64,000 nt of DNA from Streptomyces bauhiniae. GTDB lineage: Bacteria > Actinomycetota > Actinomycetes > Streptomycetales > Streptomycetaceae. Location of the stretch: NCBI RefSeq assembly GCF_004784475.1, contig NZ_SRRT01000008.1:364153-428152 (forward strand), read 5' to 3'. Of the stretch, positions 44,566 to 53,429 are shown in pieces (positions within the stretch are counted from its first letter, which is position 1; each line of letters starts with the position of its first letter). Under the pieces are notes generated by a model. That model searched no databases. It had not been told where the DNA came from and worked only from the letters and a program-made list of their open reading frames with translations. The position numbers and the translations under genes are program-made.

Positions 44566-46368
44566 GTGGCCGGGCGCATCGAAGATTACGCACTCATCGG
44601 AGACATGCAGACCGCCGCGCTGGTCTGCCGGGACGGCACGGTGGACTGGCTGTGCCTGCCCCGCTTCGACTCGCACGCCATCTTCGCCGGTCTGCTCGGC
44701 ACCGAGGAGCACGGCTTCTGGCGGCTCGGCCCGGCGTACGCGGCGGACTCACCACCGCCCACGGCCGCCCGGCGGAGCTACCGGGGCGACTCGCTGATCC
44801 TGGAATCGGAGTGGGACACCCCCCGCGGCACCGTCCGGGTGACGGATTTCATGCCGCCGCGCGACGGCGCCCCGCAGCTCATCCGGATCGTGGAGGGGCT
44901 CAGCGGCGAGGTGCCGATGCGCTCGGAGCTGCGGATGCGGTTCTCCTACGGCCGTGTGGTGCCGTGGGTGCACAAGTACGACAACCGTACGGTCGCCGTC
45001 GCGGGTCCCGACTCGGTGTGGTTCGACACCGAGGCGGACACCTACGGCAAGGACCTGACCACGTACTCCGACTTCACCGTCTCCGCCGGTGAGCGGGTGG
45101 CGTTCACCATCTCCTGGCAGCCCTCGCACAAGGAGGCGCCGCCGCTGCCCGAGCCGGAGCAGGCGCTGCGCGCGACGGAGGAGTTCTGGCGCGAGTGGGT
45201 CGAGCAGTGCACGTACCACGGTCCCTACCGGGAGGCCGTGATCCGTTCGCTGATCACGCTGAAGGCGCTGACCTACGCGCCCACCGGCGGCATCGTGGCC
45301 GCGCCCACCACCTCTCTGCCGGAGGACATCGGGGGCGTGCGCAACTGGGACTACCGCTACACCTGGCTGCGGGACGCGGCGATCACGCTGTCCTCGCTGC
45401 TGCGCACCGGCTACCGCGACGAGGCCCGCGCCTGGCGCGAGTGGCTGCTGCGCGCGGTCGCCGGCGACCCGGAGAACCTCCAGATCATGTACGGCATCGC
45501 CGGTGAGCGTGAGCTGGGCGAGGCCGAGCTGGACTGGCTGCCGGGGTACGAGAACTCCCGCCCGGTCCGGGTGGGCAACGGCGCCGCCGACCAGCTCCAG
45601 CTCGATGTGTACGGCGAGGTCATCGAGGCCCTCCACCTGGGCCACATGACGGGGCTGGCCCGCAACGACTACGCCTCGGTGCTCCAGCTCAAGCTGATCC
45701 GCTACCTCGAGGACCACTGGCAGGAGCCGGACGAGGGGATCTGGGAGGTGCGCGGGCCGCGCCGCCAGTTCGTGCACTCCAAGGTGATGGCCTGGGTCGC
45801 CGTGGACCGCACGATCAAGCTGATCGAGTCCGGGGACGCGGAGGGCCCACTGGAGCGCTGGAAGGAACTGCGCGACGACATCCACCGCGAGGTCTGCGAG
45901 AAGGGTTACGACCCGGAGCGCAACACCTTCACCCAGTACTACGGCTCCAAGGAGCTGGACGCCTCCCTGCTGCTGATCCCGCAGATGGGCTTCCTGCCGC
46001 CGGACGACAAGCGGGTCATCGGCACCATCGAGGCGATCCAGCGCGAGCTGTCCACTTCCGACGGGTTCATCCTGCGCTACCCGACCGACGGCGAGGACGC
46101 GGGCGTCGACGGCCTGCCCGGTGACGAGGGCGCCTTCCTGGCCTGCTCGTTCTGGATGGCGGACGACCTGGCGATGATCGGCCGGGTCGACGAGGCCCGC
46201 AAGCTGTTCGAGAAGCTCCTGGACCTGCGCAACGACCTCGGCCTCCTCGCCGAGGAGTGGGACCCCGTCAACCAGCGCCAGGTCGGCAACTTCCCCCAGG
46301 CGTTCAGCCACGTCCCCCTGATCGACACCGCCCTGCGGCTGACGGCGTCGGGGGCGTACGGGGGCTGA
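44566..46368 (+). CDS. Glycoside hydrolase family 15 protein
   Basis: A 600-residue protein beginning AGRIEDYALIGDMQTAALV and DWLCLPRFDSHAIFA, the usual start of actinobacterial GH15 enzymes. An N-terminal beta-sandwich (about 1-220) leads to an (alpha/alpha)6 catalytic domain with RNWDYRYTWLRDAAITL and, near the end, LLAEEWDPVNQRQVGNFPQAFSH, holding the two catalytic glutamates. Family members act as glucoamylase- or trehalase-like enzymes; some mycobacterial relatives cleave trehalose. No signal peptide is present, so it is cytosolic. GTG 44566 is preferred (GGAG 6 bases upstream) over GTG 44542. Confidence 0.88.
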   Translation: MAGRIEDYALIGDMQTAALVCRDGTVDWLCLPRFDSHAIFAGLLGTEEHGFWRLGPAYAADSPPPTAARRSYRGDSLILESEWDTPRGTVRVTDFMPPRDGAPQLIRIVEGLSGEVPMRSELRMRFSYGRVVPWVHKYDNRTVAVAGPDSVWFDTEADTYGKDLTTYSDFTVSAGERVAFTISWQPSHKEAPPLPEPEQALRATEEFWREWVEQCTYHGPYREAVIRSLITLKALTYAPTGGIVAAPTTSLPEDIGGVRNWDYRYTWLRDAAITLSSLLRTGYRDEARAWREWLLRAVAGDPENLQIMYGIAGERELGEAELDWLPGYENSRPVRVGNGAADQLQLDVYGEVIEALHLGHMTGLARNDYASVLQLKLIRYLEDHWQEPDEGIWEVRGPRRQFVHSKVMAWVAVDRTIKLIESGDAEGPLERWKELRDDIHREVCEKGYDPERNTFTQYYGSKELDASLLLIPQMGFLPPDDKRVIGTIEAIQRELSTSDGFILRYPTDGEDAGVDGLPGDEGAFLACSFWMADDLAMIGRVDEARKLFEKLLDLRNDLGLLAEEWDPVNQRQVGNFPQAFSHVPLIDTALRLTASGAYGG

Positions 46369-46416
46369 CGCTCCTAGGCTGGAAGCGGACCACTCCCGAT
46401 GTGGAAGGGGGCGGCC

Positions 46417-47799
46417 ATGGCTTCCCTCTCGAAGGCGGGCGCGGCGCTGGCCGCGCTGCGTGAGGAGCTGACCGGCGAGGTGTTCGCGCCGGGGGACGCG
46501 GGGTACTACGAGGCCCGTGCCGTCTTCAACGCGATGATCGACCGGCGGCCGGCCGTGATCGCCCAGTGCGCGGACACCGCCGACGTGGTGCGCACGGTCC
46601 GCTTCGCCCGTGACCTGGATCTGCCCGTCGCCGTGCGCGGCGGCGGGCACAGCGTCGCGGGCAACGCCCTGGGCGACGGCGGGGTGGTGGTGGACCTGCG
46701 CCGGATGCACGGGGTGCGCGTCGACCCGGAGTCCCGCACCGTACGGGTCGAGGGCGGGGCCACCATGAGCCATCTGGACCGGGCCTGCCAGCCGTACGGG
46801 CTGGCCACCACCGGCGGCCGGGCCTCCACCACCGGGGTCGGCGGGTTCGTGCTCGGCGGCGGCACCGGCTGGCTGGACCGCGCCTTCGGGCTCGCCGTGG
46901 ACAACCTCCGGGCCGTGGAGCTGGTCACGGCCGACGCCGAGCAGGTACGGGCGGACCCCGAGGAGCACCCCGAGCTGTTCTGGGCGCTGCACGGCGGGGG
47001 CGGCAACTTCGGTGTAGCCACCGCGCTCACCCTGGGCCTGCACGAGCTGCCGGAGTTCGCGGTCGCCCTGCTGCTGTACCGGCCGGAGCACGGCCCCGAG
47101 GTGGTGCGCGCCTTCCGCGAGGCCATCGACGCCGGCCCGGACCGGCTGAGCGGGGCGCTGCTGTACATCACCGGCCCGCCCGAGGAGTTCGTCCCGGAGG
47201 AGCTGGTGGGACACCTGGTGTGCGGGGCGCTGGTGACGTACGCGGGCGGGGTGGCGGCGCTGCGCGGTCTGATCGGGCCGCTGCTGGCGCTGCCGGTGGC
47301 GGGCGAGCTGGTGGCCGAGCTGCCGTACGCGGACGTGCAGTGCATGATCGACGACCCGCCCGGCCTGCGGAACTACTGGTCGGCCGAGTATCTGACCGGG
47401 CTGCCGGACGAGCTGGTGGACGTCTACTGCTCGCTCGCGGAGCGGATGCCGGTGCCGACCGGCACCCAGCACATCCTGTTCCCGCAGGGCGGCGCCCTCG
47501 CCTCCGGCCCGCACGACTACCCGATCCCCTACCGGGACGCCCCCTGGTCGGCGCACCCCTTCGCCATCTGGGAGGACCCGGCCGACGACGAGCGCGCGAT
47601 CGACTGGGTGCGGACGGTCCGTTCGGAGGTCGAGCCGTGGAGCACCGGTGACGTGTACCTGAACTTCATCGGCGACGAGGGCGCCGAACGCGTCGGCGCG
47701 GGGCTGGGCGTGGGCAACATGCTGCGGCTGGAGAAGGTGAAGCGGGCGTACGACCCGGACAATGTGTTCCGCTTCAACCACAACATCCGGCCGCTGTAG
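46417..47799 (+). CDS. FAD-binding oxidoreductase (PCMH/BBE type)
   Basis: A 460-residue flavoenzyme. The PCMH FAD domain has PVAVRGGGHSVAGNALGDGG, where His can bind FAD covalently, and TGVGGFVLGGGTGWL; the C-terminal BBE motif is NVFRFNHNI. The Cys that makes the second FAD bond in bicovalent berberine-bridge relatives is not present in the VGG segment (RASTTGVGG), so attachment should be single. Such enzymes oxidise sugars or small aromatic and antibiotic substrates. The ATG at 46417 follows GGAAGGGGG. It lies 48 bp after the GH15 gene and 43 bp before a PucR regulator, which may control it. Confidence 0.85.
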   Translation: MASLSKAGAALAALREELTGEVFAPGDAGYYEARAVFNAMIDRRPAVIAQCADTADVVRTVRFARDLDLPVAVRGGGHSVAGNALGDGGVVVDLRRMHGVRVDPESRTVRVEGGATMSHLDRACQPYGLATTGGRASTTGVGGFVLGGGTGWLDRAFGLAVDNLRAVELVTADAEQVRADPEEHPELFWALHGGGGNFGVATALTLGLHELPEFAVALLLYRPEHGPEVVRAFREAIDAGPDRLSGALLYITGPPEEFVPEELVGHLVCGALVTYAGGVAALRGLIGPLLALPVAGELVAELPYADVQCMIDDPPGLRNYWSAEYLTGLPDELVDVYCSLAERMPVPTGTQHILFPQGGALASGPHDYPIPYRDAPWSAHPFAIWEDPADDERAIDWVRTVRSEVEPWSTGDVYLNFIGDEGAERVGAGLGVGNMLRLEKVKRAYDPDNVFRFNHNIRPL

Positions 47800-47842
47800 C
47801 TCCGGCTGTTCCCTGCGAGGTCAGGGGGGTAGCGTCCGGCGC

Positions 47843-49462
47843 ATGGGCACAGAGGGTGGCGGGATCACCGTGCGGCGGGCGCTGGAGCTGCCCGGGCTGC
47901 GCGGCGGGCTGCCGGAGGTGGTGGCGGGCGAGGACCGGCTGGGGCGCGCGGTGCGCTGGGTGCACGCGGGCGAGGTTCCGCACATCGCCTCGCTGCTCAA
48001 GGGCGGCGAGCTGCTGCTGACCACCGGGTACGGGCTGGGCACGCGCCCGGCCGAGCAGCGGGCGTTCGTGCGCACGCTGGCCGAGCGGGACATCGCCGCG
48101 CTGGTGGTGGAGCTGGGCCAGCGCTTCACCCGGCTCCCGGCCGCGATGGTGGACACCGCGCGGGCGACGGACCTGCCGCTGGTCCAACTGCACCGCGAGG
48201 TGCCCTTCGTGGCGGTCACCGAGGAGATCCACACCGAGATCGTCAACGGCCACTACGCCCTGCTCCAGCGGGCGGAGGACGTGCACCGGCGCTGTACGGA
48301 GGCGCTGCTCGGCGGGGGCGGGGTGCCCCAACTGCTCGCCATCCTCGCCGACTTCTGCGCCAACCCGGTGTTCCTGGAGACCGCCGACGGCCGCCTGCTG
48401 TACGCGGCCGGGCCGGGCCCCGAGGGCGCGGACCCCCTGCAGGTGTGGGAGGGGCTGCGCGGTCCGCACCGGGCGGAGCCGCCGCCGGCGGGGGCGCTGC
48501 TGGTGGACGTGCCGGGCGGGGGCGCGGGGCCGGGCGGGGTGCGGGCGCGGCTGGTGCTGCTGCCGGTGGGCGCTCCGCTGGCGCCGGTGCACCGGATCGC
48601 GGCCGAGCGGGCGGCGGGGACGGTGGCGGTGGTGCTGATGCAGGCCCGCCAGGAGGAGGAGCTGGCGGCACGCGGCCGGGGTGACTTCCTGACCGATCTG
48701 GCCGAGGGCCGGGTGCGGGCCGGGGACGCTCCGGCGCAGGCCCGCGTGCTGGGGTTCCGGCCGGGTGACGGCCCGCTGCTGCCGGTGGTGATGCGGGTGG
48801 GGGACGCGCTGTCCCCGGCGGGCGGCTGGGCGGTGCTGGCGCGGGCGGTCGGGGAGGAGCTGGCGTCGGTGGGGGTGCCGGTGCTGCTGGGGGTGCGGCC
48901 GGTGGAGGGCCGGGTGCCGGTGCTGGTGGGGCTGCGCGCGGCGGCCGACCGGGCGCCGGTCGCGGACCGGGTGGCGGCCGCGCTGCGTACGGGCGCCGAG
49001 CGGGCCGGGATGATCCGGCCGGGGGCCCGCCCGCCGGTCGTGGTGGTGGGGGTGCCGGGCGACTGGGCGGCGGCCTCGGCGAGCCTGCGGCACGCGGCGG
49101 AGACGGCGACGGCCGCACAGGGGCTCACCGACCGGCCCTGGTACGACGCCCGCCGCCTCGACATCGACCTGCTGCTGTGGCGGCTGCGCGACCACCCGGA
49201 CCTGGCGGCCTTCGTGGACCGCGCCCTCGGCCCGCTGCGCGAACACGACCGGCGCGCCAAGCCCCCGCTGCTCCCCACCCTGGAGACCTACCTCGCCCAC
49301 GCGGGCCGCAAGGCGGAGACCGCCCGCGAACTCCACCTCAACCGCCAGACCCTCTACAACCGCCTCGCCCGCATAGGCGAGTTGCTGAACACGGACCTCG
49401 ACGACCCGCAGACCGTACTGGCGTTGAGCCTCGCCCTGCGAGCCAGGCGGCACGTCGACTAG
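47843..49462 (+). CDS. PucR family transcriptional regulator
   Basis: A 539-residue protein with the N-terminal purine-catabolism regulatory domain (TVRRALELPGLRGGLPEVVAGEDRLGRAVRWVHAGE), a middle GGDEF-like region, and the C-terminal PucR helix-turn-helix ETYLAHAGRKAETARELHLNRQTLYNRLARI. These activators often respond to a metabolite and control the adjoining catabolic gene; here that would be the FAD oxidoreductase. The start ATG is 47843. It is convergent with the glycosyltransferase gene with no space between stops. Confidence 0.88.
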   Translation: MGTEGGGITVRRALELPGLRGGLPEVVAGEDRLGRAVRWVHAGEVPHIASLLKGGELLLTTGYGLGTRPAEQRAFVRTLAERDIAALVVELGQRFTRLPAAMVDTARATDLPLVQLHREVPFVAVTEEIHTEIVNGHYALLQRAEDVHRRCTEALLGGGGVPQLLAILADFCANPVFLETADGRLLYAAGPGPEGADPLQVWEGLRGPHRAEPPPAGALLVDVPGGGAGPGGVRARLVLLPVGAPLAPVHRIAAERAAGTVAVVLMQARQEEELAARGRGDFLTDLAEGRVRAGDAPAQARVLGFRPGDGPLLPVVMRVGDALSPAGGWAVLARAVGEELASVGVPVLLGVRPVEGRVPVLVGLRAAADRAPVADRVAAALRTGAERAGMIRPGARPPVVVVGVPGDWAAASASLRHAAETATAAQGLTDRPWYDARRLDIDLLLWRLRDHPDLAAFVDRALGPLREHDRRAKPPLLPTLETYLAHAGRKAETARELHLNRQTLYNRLARIGELLNTDLDDPQTVLALSLALRARRHVD

Positions 49463-50599
49463 CTAGAGCAACACGATCGGCTGGGTCAACTCGTCGTAGA
49501 TGCTCAGCACTTGGGCGATCGTGTCGTCCTCGGTAGGCCAGCCGGACGCCTGGCGGATGCCGCGCTCGGTGAGCTGCTCGCGCCGCTCGGGGTCCGCGAG
49601 GAGGGCGGTGACGGTGTCGGCGAGGGCGCGGGGGTCGCCGTAGGGGACGAGGGCGGCGGCGTCGCCGACGAGGTCCGGGATGCCGCCGACGGCGGTGGCG
49701 ACCAGGGGGACGCGGGCGTGCAGGGCCTCCTGGGCGAAGAGGGGGCGGGACTCCCAGCGGCTGGTGAGCAGGGCGAGGTCGGCGGCCGCGAGCAGGTCGG
49801 GCACGTCATCGCGGACGCCGAGCAGCCGGACGGGCAACTCCTCGTCGGTGATGCGCTGTTGCAGCTCGGCGCGGAGCGGCCCCTCCCCCGCGATCAGGGT
49901 GAGCGGCTGCGGGTCGAGGCCGCTCCAGCGGTGGGCGGCGTCCAGCAGCACGTCGTAGCCCCGGTGCCGGTCGAGGGAGCCGACGGCGAGGAGCAACGGC
50001 CGGTCGGTGACGCCGAGTTCGGCGCGTAGCTTGGCCGAGGGGCGGTCCGGGTCGTCCGGGGCGGCGGGCCGGGGGCGGCCGGGGAGGGCCATCGCGCCGA
50101 GCCGGGCGTCCCGCGCGCCGGTGCGGCGGGCCCGGTCGACCAGGGCGGAGCTGGTGCCGAGAACCACGGCGGCCGTCCGCGCCACGCGCCGCTCCAGCAG
50201 CCGCAGCAGATGCGCCCGCGCGCCCTCGGCGTGCGCCCGGTCGTGCCAGGTGACGACCAGCGGGGTCGTCCGGCCGCCGAGGGCCAGGGCGGCCCGGAAG
50301 GAGGCGTGCAGCCCGTGCGCGTGCACCAGGTCAGCGTCCGCGCAGACCGCCCGGAGCCGCCCCACCGCAGCCGGGTCGCTGCTGCGGGGCACGGGTACGT
50401 GGTCGGCGCCGGTGCCCCGGAAGTCGTACGCGTGGTCGGCCTCGGCCGGGGCGCACACCGTGACCCGGACGCCCCGCGCGACCAGTCCCTCGGCCAGGGA
50501 GCGCACATGGGCGCTGCTCCCGGCGTTGCCGCCGCCGAGCACCTGCACGGTGCGCAGCGAGGACTGGCCGTGCGGGGCGTTGCTGCTCACGGGGGTCAC
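49463..50599 (-). CDS. GT4-like glycosyltransferase
   Basis: A 378-residue GT-B protein. The N-terminal VQVLGGGNAGSSAHVRSLAEGLVARG and DLVHAHGLHASF are donor/acceptor landmarks of GT4; the C-terminal LLLAVGSLDRHRGYDVLLDA and RPLFAQEALHARVPLVATAVGG hold the E-x7-E-like nucleotide-sugar site. It adds a sugar to a lipid or glycan in the cytosol; the product is unknown. GTG 50599 is chosen as start; a second GTG nine bases further is possible. A 300-bp gap then a MraY-like gene lie upstream on the same strand, suggesting related envelope glycan work. Confidence 0.8.
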   Translation of the reverse strand: MTPVSSNAPHGQSSLRTVQVLGGGNAGSSAHVRSLAEGLVARGVRVTVCAPAEADHAYDFRGTGADHVPVPRSSDPAAVGRLRAVCADADLVHAHGLHASFRAALALGGRTTPLVVTWHDRAHAEGARAHLLRLLERRVARTAAVVLGTSSALVDRARRTGARDARLGAMALPGRPRPAAPDDPDRPSAKLRAELGVTDRPLLLAVGSLDRHRGYDVLLDAAHRWSGLDPQPLTLIAGEGPLRAELQQRITDEELPVRLLGVRDDVPDLLAAADLALLTSRWESRPLFAQEALHARVPLVATAVGGIPDLVGDAAALVPYGDPRALADTVTALLADPERREQLTERGIRQASGWPTEDDTIAQVLSIYDELTQPIVLL

Positions 50600-50900
50600 T
50601 GAGGCCGGGACTCCTGGGTCGGGGCGGGGTCGGTCAGGGGAACGTACGGATCGGTCACGAGGACGTACAGAAGGTAGCGAACGGCGAAACACCGGAAGCG
50701 GGGTACGACGGGCCGCGCGGGCCCCCGCCCGGAGGCGGCACACCGTCAAGCATGCCAGTACGTACGGCTGTTCCGGGAAATCGCGCCGGAGCCGGCAGAC
50801 GGGGCGCGTTGGCAATGCGCTGGCGCATCTCACCCGTACGAGTGAGAGCGGCCGTCGGCCCGGCGGAGCTGGCCGGCACGCGTACCGCGAGGTCAGCGGC
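50600..50900. other. Intergenic region upstream of the glycosyltransferase gene
   Basis: It holds the promoter region of the minus-strand glycosyltransferase gene and the tail of the membrane protein gene. No gene, repeat or clear hairpin was seen. Confidence 0.5.
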
Positions 50901-51644
50901 TCACAGGGCCCGCGCCCAGGCGGACACCCGGTCCCCGTACACGGTGGCGGCGACCACGGCGACGGCGTGCACGAGAAGGCCCGCGCGCCCGTTGGCCGAA
51001 ACCACGGCGGTGCCGAGCGCCGCGCCCAGGGCGTGCGCCCCGGTGTCGCCGAGCATGGCCCGCTCCCCCACGTCCTCGGGGAGCACGGCGGCGGCCCCGC
51101 CCGCCGCGACGGCGGCCAGCGCGCCGCCCGCACCGCCGCGGGCGAGCCCCGGCACCGCGAGCGCGAGTACGGCGCCGGCCGCGCGGCCGGGGCGTACGTC
51201 GAGCAGGTTGGCGGTGTGCGCGGCGCCCGCGATGACGACGCCCGCGAGCAGCCGGTCCAGCGGCCGCTCCTTCAGCACAAGACCGGCGGCCAGCGCGGCG
51301 GCGGAGATGCCGAACAACTTGACGGCGCCGGAGGTGACTTCGCCGGTGCTGAGGGCGCCGAGGTGGGCACGGAAGCCCCGGCGGGGGTCGTCGGCGCCCG
51401 CGATGTCGTCGTACGCCCCGCAGGCTCCGGCGGCCAGCACGGCGAGCCCGGCCGCCGGGTGGACGCGGGCGGCGGCGAGCGCGGTGGCGGCGGCGCTCGC
51501 GGGCCCGGCGTACAGCTCGACGGTGCGGCCCGCGTGGTTCTTCCGCTCCCAGCGGTCCCGGCCGCCCGGCGCGCGGTGCCGGAGTGCGGCGGTCAGCCCT
51601 CGGGTGAGCAGCGCCGAGGTGAGCAGGGCGGCGCGGCGGGACAC
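50901..51644 (-). CDS. MraY/WecA-like membrane protein (GT4 phospho-sugar transferase family)
   Basis: A 247-residue protein with about seven hydrophobic spans and weak forms of the polyprenyl-phosphate sugar-1-phosphate transferase motifs: GAYDDIAG (DD motif), HTANLLDVRPGR (N-x-x-D motif) and MLGDTGAHALG (LGDxGx). It is shorter than MraY (about 350), so some spans are missing. It may transfer a sugar-phosphate to undecaprenyl phosphate, or it may be inactive. The GTG start lies 3 bp beyond the recN stop, so the two are co-transcribed. Confidence 0.7.
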   Translation of the reverse strand: MSRRAALLTSALLTRGLTAALRHRAPGGRDRWERKNHAGRTVELYAGPASAAATALAAARVHPAAGLAVLAAGACGAYDDIAGADDPRRGFRAHLGALSTGEVTSGAVKLFGISAAALAAGLVLKERPLDRLLAGVVIAGAAHTANLLDVRPGRAAGAVLALAVPGLARGGAGGALAAVAAGGAAAVLPEDVGERAMLGDTGAHALGAALGTAVVSANGRAGLLVHAVAVVAATVYGDRVSAWARAL

Positions 51645-51647
51645 GCC

Positions 51648-53378
51648 CTAGTCCTCCGCTCGGGCGGTGGCGAGGAGTTCCTCGGCGTGGGCGCGGGCGG
51701 CCTCGGAGTCCTCCTGGCCGGCCAGCATGCGGGACAGCTCGCGGACGCGGTCCTCGCCCTCCAGGACCTTCACGCCGGACCGGGTGACCGAGCCGTCGTT
51801 GGTCTTCTCCACCAGCAGTTGCCGGTCGGCGAAGGCCGCGACCTGCGGGAGGTGGGTGACCACGACGACCTGCGCGGTCCGGGCGAGCTTCGCCAGCCGC
51901 CGCCCGATCTCCACAGCCGCCTTGCCGCCGACCCCGGCGTCCACCTCGTCGAAGAGGTACGTCGGCACCGGGTCGGTCCCCGCGAACACCACCTCCACGG
52001 CGAGCATCACGCGGGACAGCTCACCGCCGGAGGCGCCCTTGGCGATGGGCCGGGGCGGGGCGCCGGGGTGCGGGGCGAGGAGCAGCTCGACCTCGTCGAC
52101 CCCGCTCGGCCCGTAGGCGACCGTACGGCCGTCGGCCTGGATGCCGTCGGGGTCCTCGGTCTGGCGGATGTCGAAGGAGACCCGCGCGTGCGGCATCGCC
52201 AGCGAGGCGAGTTCGGCGGTCACGGCGGCGGCGAACCGCTCGGCGGCCTCGGTGCGGGCCTTGGTCAACGCCTCGGCGAGGGCGCCCAGTTCGGCGCCCA
52301 GGGCGTCGCGCTCGGCGGTGAGTTCACCGATCCGCTCGTCGTCGCCGTCCAGCTCGGTGAGCCGGGCGGCGCCCTGCTCGCCCCAGGCCAGCACGGCGCC
52401 GATGTCCTCGCCGTACTTGCGGGTCAGCGCGGTCAGCGCGGCCCGGCGCTCCTCCACCGCGGCCAGCCTCAGCGGGTCGGCGTCCAGGTCGGAGGCGTAT
52501 CCGGCCAGCTCACCGGCGACGTCGGCCAGCAGGATGCCGATCTCCCCGATCCGGTCGGTGAGCGCGGCCAGCGCCGGGTCGTGGGCCCGGACCGCCTCCA
52601 GTGCCCGGTGGGCGCCCGCGACCAGGGTGGAGGCGTCGATGCCCTCCGGGTCCTCGGGGTTGCCCGCGAGGGCGGCGTGCCCCGCGGTGGCCGCGCCGGC
52701 CAGCGCCTCGGCGTGCCCGAGCCGCTCCGCCTCCTCGGCGAGTTCGGTGTCCTCCCCCGCGCGGGGTTCCACGGCGGCGATCTCGTCCAGGCCGTACCGC
52801 AGCAGGTCGGCCTCCTGGGCGCGCTCGCGGGCGCGGGTGACGATCTCGTCCAGCTCGGCGGCGACGGCCCGCAGCCGCTTGTACGCCTCGGTGTACGCGG
52901 TCAGCGGGCCGGAGACGGCCTCGCCCGCGTACCGGTCCAGGGCCTGGCGCTGCCGGGACAGCTTGAGCAGGCCCTGCTGGTCGGTCTGGCCGTGCACGGC
53001 CACCAGTTCGTCGGCCAGCTCGGCGAGCAGCCCCACGGGCACGCTGCGCCCGCCGAGATGCGCGCGGGAGCGGCCCTCGGCGGAGACGGTACGGCTGATC
53101 AGCAGGGCGCCGTCGTCCAGCTCGGCCCCCGCCTCCTCGGCGCGCTGCACGGCGGAGGCGCCGGCGGCCAGGGCGATCCGCCCCTCCACCACCGCCTTGC
53201 CCGCACCGATCCGTACGAGCGCCGGGTCGGCGCGTCCGCCGAGCAGCAGGCCCAGGCTGGTGACCACCATGGTCTTGCCCGCGCCCGTCTCACCGGTGAC
53301 CGCGGTGAACCCCGGCGACAGCTCGACCACGGCGTCGTCGATGACCCCGAGCGACCGTATCCGCATCTCCTCCAACAC
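51648..53378 (-). CDS. recN: DNA repair ATPase RecN
   Basis: A 576-residue SMC-like protein: Walker A GFTAVTGETGAGKTM near the N terminus, two long coiled-coil arms in the middle, and the C-terminal ABC signature GASGGELSRVMLAVEV and Walker B TYLFDEVDAGVGG. It works in double-strand break repair. GTG 53378 is chosen (AAGG upstream); ATG 53366 directly follows GGAGGAG and is possible. No LexA box was found in the 51-bp gap before nadK. Confidence 0.95.
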   Translation of the reverse strand: MLEEMRIRSLGVIDDAVVELSPGFTAVTGETGAGKTMVVTSLGLLLGGRADPALVRIGAGKAVVEGRIALAAGASAVQRAEEAGAELDDGALLISRTVSAEGRSRAHLGGRSVPVGLLAELADELVAVHGQTDQQGLLKLSRQRQALDRYAGEAVSGPLTAYTEAYKRLRAVAAELDEIVTRARERAQEADLLRYGLDEIAAVEPRAGEDTELAEEAERLGHAEALAGAATAGHAALAGNPEDPEGIDASTLVAGAHRALEAVRAHDPALAALTDRIGEIGILLADVAGELAGYASDLDADPLRLAAVEERRAALTALTRKYGEDIGAVLAWGEQGAARLTELDGDDERIGELTAERDALGAELGALAEALTKARTEAAERFAAAVTAELASLAMPHARVSFDIRQTEDPDGIQADGRTVAYGPSGVDEVELLLAPHPGAPPRPIAKGASGGELSRVMLAVEVVFAGTDPVPTYLFDEVDAGVGGKAAVEIGRRLAKLARTAQVVVVTHLPQVAAFADRQLLVEKTNDGSVTRSGVKVLEGEDRVRELSRMLAGQEDSEAARAHAEELLATARAED

Positions 53379-53429
53379 GGAACAGACCTTACGAGGTCCG
53401 GGGCGCGCCGCGCACACGGGCCGCCGCTG

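Noticed and set aside
44749..47781. A 1010-codon minus-strand frame opposite the GH15 and FAD genes
   Set aside because: It crosses two real genes of the other strand and shows no motif; high GC makes long antisense frames common.
53379..53429. LexA box before recN
   Set aside because: The 51-bp gap has no TCGAAC-N4-GTTCGA match; the AACAC/GTTCC parts do not form a palindrome with proper spacing.
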